A stretch of 64,000 nt of DNA from contig JAQFVV010013367.1 of the NCBI GenBank assembly GCA_028023455.1, forward strand, positions 62,001-126,000. The letters run 5' to 3'. The notes under the pieces were generated by a model. The model was not told the origin of the DNA. It worked only from the letters and a program-made list of their open reading frames with translations, and ran no database searches. A program made the translations under genes and the position numbers. The stretch is from Epiperipatus broadwayi (Eukaryota > Onychophora > Udeonychophora > Euonychophora > Peripatidae). This document shows, one piece after another, positions 22,076 to 34,623 of this stretch; position 1 is the first letter of the stretch, and each line of letters begins with the position of its first letter.

Positions 22076-23495
22076 ACTTGATGCCTCCATGATAAACCAC
22101 CTTTATACTCTGCACAATTTTCACACTGTGGTCCGTTAACTCACTGTTTGGCAAAGCTATCTAACAGAGCATCATCAAGAAAAAGTAAAAGAAAGACAGT
22201 ACTCATGAGGTTTTTGGCAATTTCAGGTAGTGGGCCTTTAAACATTTAAAATTCTTATTATATATTCTATTTAAAAATAACTAGCCAATCATTTTATCGA
22301 TATTATATAATTATTTGGGTTGGGTGTGGACCAACTATTTGCAAAGCACTCTAAGCTGCAGAAAAAAATCAAGTTTAATCAGCTGGATTCAAATTTAGAT
22401 CTTAGTTAATACACGCAAGTCGCTAACAGTAATTACAATATGATGTTTTATATATATATATATATATCAACTGCAAGCCATAAAATTTATATAAAGTTGA
22501 TTTTTTTAATAAATTCGCTGCACAATAAACTTGTTTTCTAGATAATAGATTGTTTTACTTTGATTAAATTTAGAAGACCAAGTAACTAATATTGTAAAAC
22601 ATAATCGTATATATATAAAGCAAACCTGCACATCGTTGAACTGAAATTTAAATGAATAAACTATATCTCCAAAAAAGCTTTATACAAATTCTCTGGAATA
22701 CATTTTACTATATATATATATATTAAAAGAATCAACTACTAAATCAAATCTCTGAACACATTCACTTAAAATTATTGTAATAAATAGAGCGTATGACCGA
22801 AAGTATTATTTCCCTTTTCTTTATTACTTAAAATTATAGTAACTTAAGTTCCTAAAGTGATTGAAAATAAACTACCTAATACTCTCTGAGAAACTTACAA
22901 ATTCAAATAAAAACTAACCATGCCTTGATTCCTAATAATAATAAACGTACTTTAAGTTTTCTAACAAATGCGAGTCAGCAATATGTATAACAGAACAGTG
23001 TAAACAAAGTTTTAAAAGAAATTTTTAGTCGCTCACATACAAATTGATATATTAATAAAAATTGTTCTGAGACAGAATTTGTAAATGATATTTGTTATTA
23101 CCATTTGCATTTATATTTTGTTTGCTATTCGAAAATGATCGGTTTATTGAATAAAAATTTACAAATATTGGGCGAAATTAAACCAGTTATGAATGTTGCT
23201 TAATCAAGCAACACATCGGAATTGATGGCACGTAGCCTAATCAGCAAATTATTAAAATGTATATCATTTTTAAAGGTCCATTATTGTTTTTAAATTGTGA
23301 CTTTGTTTATTTATTCATCGATATTACGAAAGGGCAAAGGTTATGTATCATTTTAAAACAATCTACGTTATTATTCTATAAAATATTAATGAGCAAAGAT
23401 TTGTTATATATATACATACACACATGTATTGAAGAGCATCAGAGTATATTGACAAATCATCCAAACTCATATTTTAATTTAGATATATTTTAAGC
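22076..23495. other. AT-rich intergenic DNA, nothing recognised
   Basis: Short (TA)n at about 22449-22467 and 22711-22723; no supported gene. Confidence 0.5.
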
Positions 23496-23504
23496 CAATC
23501 ATTC

Positions 23505-24885
23505 AGTTCGTCATCATCATTATCATCATTTTCAATTATCAATCAACTGCAGGAAGATCTTTCAAAGTTTAATCTAGTTTATGATCCTTAATCTCACTTT
23601 TCCATAAAACACTAGCAAACTCCATTATCTCATTCATCCATATCACACATGGTCTGTTTCTAAATCTTTTACAAATCTTAGAATTCCATTTAAAACTTCA
23701 AATGTCCATCTACTATCATATCTTATAGCCACGTGACCAGCTCAGCTCCATTTCACTTTTTTATTTTTTTCAATAATGTTATTTATATCTGTTTGTATTC
23801 TCACCCATGCATTTTGTTTTATCTTATTACTCCTAACATAAACCTTTCCGTATTCCACTTGAATAGTCTGAAGTCTCTGAATTATTCTTCCTTTATAAGT
23901 TCAAGTCTGAGGTTCGTAAGTATGAACTAATAAAAAATATCTATTAAAACTTTATTTTTCAAACACAGGTATATTTCCGATTAATATTAAATTATTTCTA
24001 ACAAAAATAGTCTATCCATGTTTAAATCTATGATTAATTTTTTTTATTACGCTTCCATAATTTTCTTTTACTTTTACTCCTTTAGCATCTTATTTTAAAT
24101 AGTAAAGTACTTCTTGTAAAATTGCTGTATAAAGGTTTGAAAAAAGTGAATCACCTTCTTAATATCAATATGTAGCTTAATTATTAATGTTACGTTTTGA
24201 TAATTATTTTTCAAAATATGGTCTGTATTTTGATCCAATGCTTTAATTACTATAAAAATAATTATAGAATCAAATGCCTTTTCATGACCTACAAGTGAAA
24301 AGCATAATATGAATTCATATTCATTTGGTCTTTCTATAACTTTTCTCAACACTTTGATGTGATCCACTGTACTAAAACACTTTTAATTCTTTTAGTTAAT
24401 TAAAATCCAAGGTTTGCTATAAACTAGTTGTAATTATCTTATAAATATTTTATATAGAATTGAAAGAAAACATGGGTTCTATAATTTCTGATTTCTTTTA
24501 TCTTTTAAAATATCAATATTACTACTATATTTTTCCAAATAGCTAATACATTTTATCAATTAGATAGTTGATGAACAATTTTGCCAACATTTGTTTCCTA
24601 TTCTATTTTTTTCGGCAGTTTTTTCTTTCTTCTTCATGGATTTAATTGCATGTCATACTTTTTAAATTTAAGTGCTGTTAAATTCAGAAGATATAGAAAT
24701 TGTAGAGAAATTTTTCATTTTTTTTTGTTCTTTATTACTATATAATTATTTTAAGAAAGCTTCCCGTTTTTATATATAGTCATCTGTTCTTAAATTTTTT
24801 CTTTTCTTTTTATTGCTGAAATAATTTTCCTATGTTGTTTTACACTTTTAAAGGTTTTTATTTTCATCTATAGTTCGTCTTGCCA
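23505..24885 (-). mobile_element. Old decayed RTE fragment (E1)
   Basis: Homologous to RTE copy A from its 3' tail (CATCATCATTATCATCAT, then AATCAACTGCAGGA) through the reverse transcriptase into the linker, but heavily diverged, with scattered stops. An internal deletion of about 250 bp at 24060 joins sequence matching copy A 2402 directly to that matching about 2650. Residual peptide MDHIKVLRKVIERPNEYEF at 24367 downward matches the [20 protein letters not shown] region. It is much older than copies A-D. Confidence 0.8.
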
Positions 24886-24890
24886 GTTTA

Positions 24891-25895
24891 CAAATCATCA
24901 TATTATCATCATGATCTCTCTAACTATTATCAAGCCACTGAAAGATGTCTGTCAAAGTTTAATCTAGTTTCTCTAATCTCTAGTCTCCCTCATTCACCTC
25001 ACATTAAACAAACTTTCTTATTTTATTCATCTGTCTTATATGGGATACCTTTTTATATAACTTTTACAAAATCTTGTGTTTCAATTTTTTAATTGTCCAT
25101 TTATCTTTCAAAATAAACTTTATTTACACTATAAATCAAATATGGAAGGTTATACAGGAATACAAATTTCAGTACAAATAGTTAGTCCAGATTAATTGTC
25201 CATTTATTATCATTTCTTCTAGAAATATGGATAGCCCAGTTTCATTTCAGGCATTTAATTCTTTCAATGATACATGTTTGTTCTTTCCCAGAATGTATAT
25301 CATTTTTGATTTCTTCTTGTTCATTGAACGATTTGGAATCTCTGACTCACATTTCTAGTTTCAGATTCATAAATAACAACTGGTAAAATAAATATATTAA
25401 AATCACCCCTTTTTCAAGACATAAACAAATTTCTTTTTAATATTAAATTATTTCTAGCAAAAACATTATCCAAGTTTAATTCTATGACTAATTTTATCTC
25501 TTAAGTTTCTTCTCTATTAATAATCTGATGAAGGTAATTGCAGTTGCTAATTTATTCTAATTCAGCATTTCAATCTTTGTTTTCCTTTTCTGAGAAAATC
25601 CATTAAACAGTATTTAGACTTTTCAGCATTTATCTTTAGTCCTATTTACTCATTTTTATGTAATAACTCTTGCAACATTTCTTGAATCTTTGAAACATTA
25701 TTTGCAAAAACAAAAACATTATTTGTAGAATCTATATGACTTAAATAACGTTCATTTACTTTTACTCTTTTGGCTTCCCATTTTAATTCACAAAATACTT
25801 CTTGTAAAGTTGCTACAACAAGTTTTGGAAATATGGAATCACTTAGAAGTAGAACTCTTTCAAAATTAATCTTTTTTGTATTCCCATGTAATCTA
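24891..25895 (-). mobile_element. Old decayed RTE fragment (E2)
   Basis: A second decayed 3' fragment beginning again with the CATCATATTATCATCATGAT tail and TATCAAGCCACTGAAAGATG, running to about the GVRQGDS region (copy A 1850-2790). It lies head-to-tail with E1. It is interrupted by an 87-bp insertion at 25105-25191. Confidence 0.78.
25105..25191 (-). mobile_element. 87-bp retroinsertion with 16-bp target duplication
   Basis: TTAATTGTCCATTTAT occurs at 25089-25104 and again at 25192-25207, while the RTE consensus has this sequence once. The 87 bp between them is unrelated to RTE. On the minus strand it ends with GTAAATAAAGTTTATTTTGA, containing a polyadenylation signal AATAAA close to the 3' junction. 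This suggests a severely 5'-truncated copy of a polyadenylated transcript (or the 3' end of another LINE). Source unknown. Confidence 0.6.
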
Positions 25896-26244
25896 AAACA
25901 CAGTAAATGAAATTACAAATAATTTGTGGTAATAATAAGCAAATAGTGTTTTGTGAAATAGTGCATTCATCTATCATTCCAGATTAAAAGTTCAAATTAA
26001 AACTTGGAAATTTTATTTTAGGGAATTGAATGTTTTCCATTTAATTTATAATTGTTTTATATGGCTAAACTATCTAGCTATCTTAATGTTTGATGAGTGA
26101 AGCTATAATTTCGTTAGGTAAGAAAATGAAGAACAATGTAATACTTATTAATCAGAAGTATAAAAAATGCTTAAACTTGGCTATATGAGAAAATAATAAT
26201 GACAGCACACTTCACCTTGGATCTTTAATTAAGATTATAGAAAT
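25896..26244. other. AT-rich intergenic DNA
   Basis: Nothing recognised. Confidence 0.5.
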
Positions 26245-26245
26245 A

Positions 26246-26331
26246 CTCACTGTGGTCGAGAGGTCAGCAACAGCTACTTTACAAGCAGTTGTCCCAGGTT
26301 GCAGGGTCACTTCCTGGCTGATGCTATGACA
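26246..26331 (+). mobile_element. tRNA-derived SINE head (copy 3)
   Basis: TGGTCGAGAGGTCAGCA, ACAAGCAGTTGTCCCAGGTT and CTGATGCTATGACA match the tRNA-like head at 12119-12210 with several substitutions; the B-box-like region reads AGGGTCACTTCC. The tail does not match copy 1 clearly. Confidence 0.72.
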
Positions 26332-26644
26332 CATGAGAAAAAAACCCAAACTATTGATGAGATCAAACTGACTATTTAGAAGTATTCCATCATAATTTCA
26401 TTTCAGATAACTGCTTGCATTTTAAAATTACTATACCTAGATAGTTGAAGTCAGGATAATTTTTATTTGTATCTAACATTGATTAATAAGGTTGTATAAG
26501 ACACTACATTTAAGAGGAAAATGTTACTATATAAATATTATTTCAAATTCTTCACCCTTTTTTAATTCTTTCCAGATATTGCTTCTGGCTTTAGCTAGCT
26601 TGAAGCATAAACAATAAAGACAATGAAAGAATTATATATATATA

Positions 26645-26760
26645 TTGTACCGGTCGAAAAACACACATTGATCCAACAAACCCCTGAATACAGGTAAAGT
26701 ACCTCGAGTCCGATCATGTACAAGATATATAAACCAGGTACATCGTGAATTCTGCCCTAT
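26645..26760 (-). mobile_element. SINE-like repeat S2, 3' part (copy 1)
   Basis: On the minus strand the repeat reads ACTCGAGGTACTTTACCTG, then GTTGGATCAATGTGTG, then TTCGACCGGTACAATATA. The same order (AAGGTACTTT, TGTTGAATGAATACACG, GACCGGCACAATATA) is found at 50640-50702 and, more diverged, at 63320-63382. The ending in ACAATATA followed by TA repeats is a family feature. Confidence 0.65.
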
Positions 26761-28910
26761 TTACCTATATCCCCAGGTCAAATATCTAATCAATAGCCTT
26801 TCTCGATGATACGATCGAATTCCTTTATTTTCACTGTGCCAGCAGCTGGGTCTTAAAGCATGAGATTGGATTTTATTATATTTAAATGAGAACGTGAGTG
26901 ATTGGTTGATAGGTATATTTAAAAATCAAAATTTATTTAAAATAAAAGTAAATAAAATGATTCAGAACACTGGAAGTTTGTTTTAGTTATATATATATTT
27001 AAAATCATTAGACATTCTACATTAATTATTTTACATTAGTTTAACTCAAGCTCAAAAAAAAAAAAAAATACAATTTTTAAATTAACTTCATAATTATATG
27101 ATTTCATGACGATTTTATTTATATTAGCGGTCAGCATTGACATTATTGAGTTTGTACAATTTATTTTGTGAAGTTTATACATCTTTACTTTTGTTTACAT
27201 TTATTCTCCTTTTTTTTTAAATAGCAAAAATTATTTCATAATTAAATGACCACGGATTTCAAAATTCGCCGTGCACATTTATTACAAGCTTGTAATCTAG
27301 CGGTAGATTTAAACCTCTGCCTTACGAACATATATAAGAATAACTATTTCAATGAATTCTTTATATAAGATTTAAAAAAAAAAAACATTTTTATTGAAAA
27401 AGATATGAATTAAATAGACGATTATAAGACTAATGTGTCGTCTTACTCCACTAACAGATAAAAAAAAATTGATTTAATTTCTCTTTATAAAATTAATAAT
27501 TTGGATTTTCAATAACTAATGTTTTATGACATTAGTGGACCTTGCTGGCATAGCTTATAAATAACTTTAAAACTGTAAGTGGTTATAATAAAAATCTATC
27601 AATTAATTATCAAGCAAACAAGCCACTTTAATTGGACTTACAACTAAAATCAAACCTATAAGAATTATATAATGTGAATTAGCCAAAACCAAACGATTTT
27701 AACTAATTACGCAAATGAACAAAAGAGTCGATTACTCAGGTCGAAGATCCTTTCAGTAGAATCATTTCCCTATGGCTTACGTATTAGATAGGCAAAATAA
27801 AAGCAAAATAATGTCGGGTTAATAAATACACGCATGCAAAGGAGAGAAGAAACGTAAGTAAAAAAATACGAGCCGGATTACGGACACTCGTATGTCTATT
27901 CCAACGAACAATAAAAGAAAAATCGATATGTCCACATTTTGTGTCCATATATCGATAGGAGATAGGACTTACGGAGAGCCCTCATATTCGACTTCTATGA
28001 ATTCTGATGACAAATCAACTCTATCTCAAACACGCTGTCCGATTTCACAGGCATATGCAAAAAATGGAAGCTAACTCCAAATCACCAAATCTATGACCAT
28101 TTTAGGTCTGTTCATGAGACTCCAAGCATTCTTTATTAACCCGAGATATTATAATTATTAAATAGGAATGAATTATAATTAAATAGCCTTAAAATTATCT
28201 AATACTTCATAGAGAACAACCTGCGTAAACAATTACTTTATATAAATATTTAACCTACAAGAAAAAAACATACATGTAGAAATAAGGGAATTTAATTCTC
28301 GAAAAAATCCCCCCTTCCCTCTTTCCTAACTTACAAAAAAGGCATGATAATTAACTGATGCTATCCAGCAGTGCTGTTACTAGGTCAAAAATCCATAGCA
28401 TATTTTATTCTATTTTGAATTACAGAAATATAAAATTATAGAATCCCATTCTGGTAAATCTATAATAAATTTATTTGAAATTACAGTAGATTTGCTTAGA
28501 AACATATATATATATTTGACATAACCTCACTCGTGCAAATAGATCAACTTACTTTACTTTTAAAATCAAATTGTTTTTTGTTAAAATTCCCTTTTCCTAA
28601 TACAACATAATTTGCTCTCTTAGCAAACTACACTCTTTGGACCCCCATGAGTGAAGTTTGTCAAAATAAAAAAAAATCAAAGCATGATATAATCTCATGC
28701 TAAAATTAATATAAAACAAATAAATAAATTCATATTCAATTAATTATATCTATTAAATATTATAGTGAGCTTGAGTTAATGAAAACATAATTTAAAAGAA
28801 ATTGTTAGAAGAGTCAGTTAAAAAAAAATTCTTAATAAACATTAACTTTTGACATTTTTTTTAAAGCTTTACAAAACTACATTTAGATTGTAATAATAAT
28901 TTTAAAATCT
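26761..28910. other. AT-rich intergenic DNA, nothing recognised
   Basis: A short frame at 27892-28074 is present but has no recognisable domain or coding context, so no gene is called. Confidence 0.5.
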
Positions 28911-29210
28911 TGACGACGTGGATTTAAGCTCTTCGGCATTTTACCTGGAGTTCCCCGATATGTGTTCACGGGCGAACATTGATGGCTGGTGGCATTTGAA
29001 AGAAGGTTCTGTCAGCAACATAATGGAAGATTTCAGGTCTCAGGAAGGAAAGGGCAGTGATTTACCCTTTTTACTCCTCTATCATCGTGGCGTGAAGACT
29101 TCAACTTTTTGGCTAGTCTCTCTCTGGTCTCTCGTTACTCTCTGGTCAAAAAGAGCCATTATTTATTACTTCCTGCTGCCTCAGGTGATCCTTTTGAAAC
29201 AATAGAAATT
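28911..29210. other. Unassigned GC-richer island
   Basis: Distinctly richer in G and C than its surroundings and open on the plus strand from about 28918 to 29205, without an ATG start. No recognised protein motif. It could be a piece of a transposon or an isolated exon (a donor-like CAGGTGATC occurs at about 29181). Confidence 0.35.
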
Positions 29211-31206
29211 GTTTTTATTCTAATTTTAGAAAGTTTGTACCTTGATAAGGATCACTATATTTCAGTATAATTTTATGTTGGTTTTTAATTTAGATAACAA
29301 TGTAGAATCTCTACTAATTAATGAATAGAGATTCCACAGTGAATGGATTTTGGTAATTTATCAATGCTTTTAATTTAAACATTTATTTTAAACTTCTTAT
29401 CGAGGTACAAGTCTTTTCAAAAAGGCCATCTTGGATTCTTATACTGGAAAAAATAAAATATTTTGAACATATATATCTAAACTATATAAAAAAATTCAAA
29501 GTTAATTATTTGAATTCTTTTTTTCTTTTAATAATAAAATAGAATAAGTGTTAGTACTATTATGATCCAAAATAAATTATAGGATTTATTCAGGATAGTT
29601 TAAAATGTTTAAAAAAATGTTTTTTTTTAGAATAATAAAAAAAGCAAATGTTAGTAAAATAAATAATTAGGTGGGTCAGACTGTGAAACAGCAAATCTGA
29701 ATCAGATTTACCATTTCAATATATATATATTGTGCCCTTTTTATTGGTATATCCCATCATAAAAACAAATTGGGAATAAAGTTTAATATGCATAATTTTA
29801 CATTTTATAAAATAAAATAATATTCACTTATTAAAGTATGAAAAATAACAGTTATTTTAGTTACTCTAAGACTTGAACTTGGACTTAATTAATTTAAATT
29901 AGAATAAAGGCTAAATTTTGTTAAGATATTTATTTTTAAAGGTATGTAAATGATAAAATAATAAACTATAAGTTAATAATGTTTCATAACAAATAATCAT
30001 CAGATAATACATAGAATAATAAGAGAGTTCAAGCCTAATTTGATAAAGAGAAATATGCATTATATAGATGAATAATTAGATCTGTATGCAGTTGGAATTA
30101 TTTATCAACAACTGTTTCAAGTGAAATCTTAAGTTAATTTCTAAAATAAATGATTAACTTTGGTTTTGGAATTTGGTGATTAAAAGTTTCTAGGACTAAT
30201 CTCAAATTTAATCTGTATGAAACAAAAATGATTTAAATTGTAGTTTTATTAAAACCATTAAAGGTGCTGTTTTTTATTACTAATAAATATTTTAAAAGAT
30301 AATATTTGTTTTTAAAAATAGTTCAGCTACAAGCAAGTCCTTAAATATTCAGAAACAAAGAAGTGGAAAAATTAACCAATGTGAATGCACAATTTGAAGG
30401 ACAGAAGCAAACAGGCAATATTTGTTGGAAAAAGTTTTTTTTAGAAAAAAAAAAAGAAAAAAATAATTACAGATTGGAAATATAAAACAAGTAACTGAAT
30501 TTTGTTTTGTTGAAAAAAAAGTTTGCTGAAGTTTTTTAGACCTCATTATTATTTTTTTTTAAAAAAACAAGTAATTAAGGATGATCAATGTAAAGACTTC
30601 AAATTTTATATTAACAAGTTTTCAATAAGATGAATGGTTAAAACAAAAGAAATCTCTGCTGGCTAAAATGACAATCAATAAATTTGCTAAGATATTCTAA
30701 AATCATTATATTAGAAAAATATTAAATTAATGGAAAGCAAAAAAAAAATTTATATTTGTACTAATGTTTTATCAAGAAATACCAGAACAGAGGGAACAAA
30801 CTGTAAGTAATATATTGATATATAATTGTAGGAGTAAGCAAGATCAAATATGTATGCCTTTTAAATATCATAGTATTTATAAAAGATGTGATATATAAAT
30901 AATAGAAAAATTATTTGTGACAAAGCTAAGAATAAGGTTATCAAGATAATTGAAACTAAGTTAAAAATAAACCAGAATGGATATATATGTGTATTGAAAA
31001 ATGTGACTAATATTCAAATGTAAGTTATGAATATCTCTCTGAACAAATTCTTATCAGTGAGCCTAACTTTCATGTATAATGAAAACTTTTATGATGAACT
31101 ATAGACAGGGTTTATGGAAAAGAAAAATTCTGACTAAGGATTATATTTATAGAAAAAAAATCATGGCGGTCTACTGGGAGAGTGAAAGATTTAATTATTA
31201 ATATTG
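29211..31206. other. AT-rich intergenic DNA, nothing recognised
   Basis: Only homopolymer and TA runs; no supported gene. Confidence 0.5.
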
Positions 31207-31240
31207 TCAATATATATATATATATATATATATATTGACT

Positions 31241-31290
<50 letters not shown>
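31207..31290. repeat. (TA)n pair with GTCAATAT/ATATTGAC ends
   Basis: TTGTCAATATAT opens and ATATTGACTTATATTA closes a first TA run (31207-31240); a second TA run follows to about 31290. Confidence 0.85.
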
Positions 31291-31293
<3 letters not shown>

Positions 31294-33721
31294 TTAAGCA
31301 AAATGAATTCAATAATTCTTAGAGATGTAAGTGAGGAAAAGAGTGAAATAAAGCATTATCAGTAACATTAGCTTATAGGAAAATCTAAACTATGGTGAAG
31401 AGAATATTATTTTTATTATGTGTAAAAAAAGGTGTAAAATAGGATTTATTAAATATGAATATTAACAAGGCATATATTGAGCATAATATGAAGATCAGTA
31501 TTATTAATGTTAGAAGGATCCAAGTAAAATATATCATATAAGTAAAAAATAATCTTCCATCTTGGGAAAAATAAAACGTAAATCTTGTGGATAACATGAG
31601 AACATTGGAATTCCATAGTTTCACTAATTTTCATATGAATAGAAAAGGAAAAAAATGATAAGAAGACTGGTGTGTGACAAGTTGGAAGCATAAAAAAGGA
31701 AAAAAAAACAATTGAGCTACTAATAATAAAAATTATTATTATTATTTATTTATTTTTTATGATGAACTTCTATGTTAAAAAAAGAGAAGAAAACAACTTA
31801 AAGTAATGTTTGTATATATAGTTAAGTTCACGTTTTAAAATAATGATTATTAATATGGGGGGATAAATCAAGAGATAGAAAAATCGATAATTAATATAAT
31901 TTGTTTATGTATGCTATTAAAATAAATGTGTACAACTTATGAGCTAGTAAAATACGCACAAAAATAATAAAAAAAGACATTAGAAGGAGGAGAGAGTATC
32001 TGTGTTCCAGTATAAAATTAAATGACCAATAGTGATATTTAAAGTTTGATCCGATATTTAATTATTAATACTGTAATATTATTGTAATATAGTTACAGCT
32101 AATTTTAATTTACAACTCTTCATGACCATTATTTATAATACAAGTATAGGACAAATATAACATTGAAATTGGAAAGTACGATTTAAGTTATCAGATAAGA
32201 TGAAGATAAATATTTTTTTTATTTGATGCAGTAGACACCAGACAGGAGTTTATTCACATTTACTTTAATATTCTAAATGGTAAATGAAAATTAGCTAGGA
32301 AAAAATAAATATTCATATTGGATAGTACAAAGGATAAAAAGGGATTTGTTGTATTTTTATGATATCGTTGAGTGATAAACCCATAAAAAAATTAAGTGTA
32401 AGGCAAAGAGAGAGATCAAATGGTGAGTATTATAAAATAAACACAGATAAAAATGTAATATGTCATAATATTATAATAAAATTATTTTAGCTGAGAATAA
32501 AATATCAATCCATATTTTTTTAATTTTCTTGTTTTCATCACAATCTATGAAGGGTTATTAATGAAAAACAGAAAAAAGGGATTGATTGTTTAATACACAC
32601 ATTATTTGATAGTACAAGTAATCAAATTAAATATCACATAACATTTGGTTGTGTTATAAAAAAATTATTTTGAATAGCTTACTGCAACTAATGTGAATAT
32701 AAGCGTTTAATTCTTTTAATATATTATTATATTATATTGTATAATTTTTTTTAGTGGTTTTATGTTAATTTAGTTATTAATTCTATTGCATTATTGAAAC
32801 TTTGTACATAAGCTGTTAGGAAAACTAATGTTTTAAAAGTTACATTAAGTGTCTAGAGTTGCATTTCTTTACTGAAGATCATCATCACTACGCCATCATC
32901 AGAGAGTATGAATTATAACATACACATTACTAAAAATATGATTTGAAAATTTAAAGAGAAATTGACTCACTACAATATATTGTATTACAATTATCTGAGT
33001 AAATATCTTTTAAATTGAATCTTGCATTATTGCAAACTGCCTTGATCGTATCAGTCATTACTAAAATACATTGCAAATGTAGTAAAGTATGTTTATTGTT
33101 AGGAAATCATATTTGGAATTAGTTTTTATTTAAAATTCTAAATGATTACAATTAAAAAACCAATAGTAATTTATTATTCAATAGTAGAGAACATAAATAT
33201 AAAATAGTAATATAGTTTTAATTATAGATAAATGTTATAAGTCATCTTTGAAATGACACACTACCTATAGAATTAAGTAAAATCCCTCTTAATATTTTAT
33301 AGGTGGTATAAATAGTTAATGGAATCAATGATAATCCTGAGACCTCCTCAGTATGATATTATTATTATGTCATTTTTAATGATAGTTTTTGAAAAGTAAT
33401 AATAATAAAAGATTAATATACAATAAAATGATAATACAACTATTGATTAGATTAACTTAAATTTAATAATCATAAATGTTTTATTCTACTTATTTAAGTA
33501 TTATTATTAGTCATCAAAGTATTTAGATACTTAATAAGGAGGAGTGTCCATGTATTCTTATGCCATTGGATGAATACTTCAGTATTTATTTAATGTTAAA
33601 AGGTATGTAATTTTGCTAATAGTATAAGTGAGTCTCACAATTGTTAATATTGACTAAATATAGTTTGGAAATAATAAAGTATTAAATCGTACCTAGACAA
33701 AGTCATAGTGTAGCCCAATTT
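31291..33721. other. AT-rich intergenic DNA, nothing recognised
   Basis: No supported gene, RNA or repeat structure. Confidence 0.5.
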
Positions 33722-33816
33722 AGTGACTTGTCATGTCTTCTAGGGACCATCCTCCTATTGGCAGGGTACAAGTGACTTGTCATGTCTTCTAGGGACCATC
33801 CTCCTATTGGCAGGGT

Positions 33817-33819
<3 letters not shown>
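33722..33819. repeat. Perfect 49-bp tandem duplication
   Basis: 33722-33770 and 33771-33819 are identical (start AGTGACTTGTCATGTCTTCT, end GGCAGGGTACA). The second unit runs straight into (TA)n. Confidence 0.95.

Positions 33820-33899
<80 letters not shown>
33820..33899. repeat. (TA)n microsatellite, ~80 bp
   Basis: Uninterrupted TA between the 49-bp duplication and foldback element 4. Confidence 0.97.
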
Positions 33900-33903
<4 letters not shown>

Positions 33904-34250
33904 AACAAAAACAAGTTATAATCATGTAACTTGCTATCACTTGTATTTATGATCAATAGATGGCATTTTATCAAAACCACCGAACAAGTGTATATTTGTT
34001 TACATAAACGACAAAAGAGTCAGAATTCACTATCTCTTTCATTTGCCCACCCTCAGATCAGCTGATTTCAAGCTAATTTGCTATCATCAGTGAAGGATAG
34101 AGCTAGAAGCTAAAGAGATAGTGAATTCTGACTCTTTTGTCATTTATGTAAACAAATATACACTTGTTCGGTGGTTTTGGTAAAATGCCATCTATTGATC
34201 ATAAATACAAGTGATAGATTACATGATTATAACTTGTTTTTGTTTTTCAT
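33898..34250 (-). mobile_element. Foldback element 4 carrying a hammerhead ribozyme
   Basis: Arms 33898-34039 and 34112-34250 (about 140 bp) are almost exact inverted copies; the left begins ATGAAAAACAAAAACAAGTT and the right ends with its complement. The 72-bp loop holds the hammerhead fold on the minus strand (34047-34100). Seen this way the element is two units head-to-head: the minus-strand unit runs hammerhead, arm, (TA)n, and the plus-strand unit repeats the arm. Closely related to the foldback at 52484-52786 (shared TGATCAATAGATGG, TTTGTTTACATAAAC and the whole loop core) and to the half-copy at 34453. No protein is encoded, so it is non-autonomous. Confidence 0.88.
34047..34100 (-). 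ncRNA. Type I hammerhead ribozyme motif
   Basis: Read on the minus strand: stem I strand CCTTCA (34096-34091) pairing with TGAGGG (34055-34050); conserved core CTGATGA (34090-34084); stem II AGC/GCT with loop AAATTA; GAAA (34069-34066); stem III ATC/GAT with loop AGCT; cleavage triplet ATC ending at 34056, with the predicted cut between 34056 and 34055. Every invariant core base is present. A 3-bp stem III with a 4-nt loop is the form known from Penelope-like elements and animal retrozymes, where dimeric transcripts help activity. The A-T pair at 15.2-16.2 replaces the usual C-G, and AUC is an accepted NUH site. Confidence 0.72.
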
Positions 34251-34452
34251 AAATGTACCTTTAAATGTTTTTACAATGATATATATTGCAGAGGCTTTGA
34301 CTATGTGGTGAAACTGAACTGAGATTAGAACCATGTAGCTATCTGACTTGTTAGGCTGGGTTTGAAAATTATACTGGTCTGAAAAATTCATGCTTGCAAA
34401 CTGATAGAAACTTTTTGCATAAACACTTGGTCAGTGTTTAGATCTAGTTTCT
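34251..34452. other. Spacer between foldback 4 and its half-copy
   Basis: Moderately GC-richer (about 34285-34420) without a recognised feature. The AGATCTAGTTTCTAGCTCTG phrase at its right edge may be the beginning of the half-copy unit. Confidence 0.4.
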
Positions 34453-34623
34453 AGCTCTGTTTGAGCTTCTAACTCTATTCTTCACTGATGATAGCAAATT
34501 AGCTTGAAATCAGCTGATCTAAGGGTGGGCAAATGAAAGAGATAGTGAATTCTGACTCTTTTGTAATTTATGTAAACAAATATACACTTGTTCGGTGGTT
34601 TTGGTAAAATGCCATCTATTGAT

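Noticed and set aside
28918-29205. 95-codon frame as a gene
   Set aside because: No ATG, no recognised domain, no coding neighbours; kept only as an unassigned island.
29985-30025. Minus-strand CTGATGA...GAAAC near 30 kb
   Set aside because: The sequence between the motifs does not pair as stem II and nothing pairs as stem III; expected by chance in AT-rich DNA.
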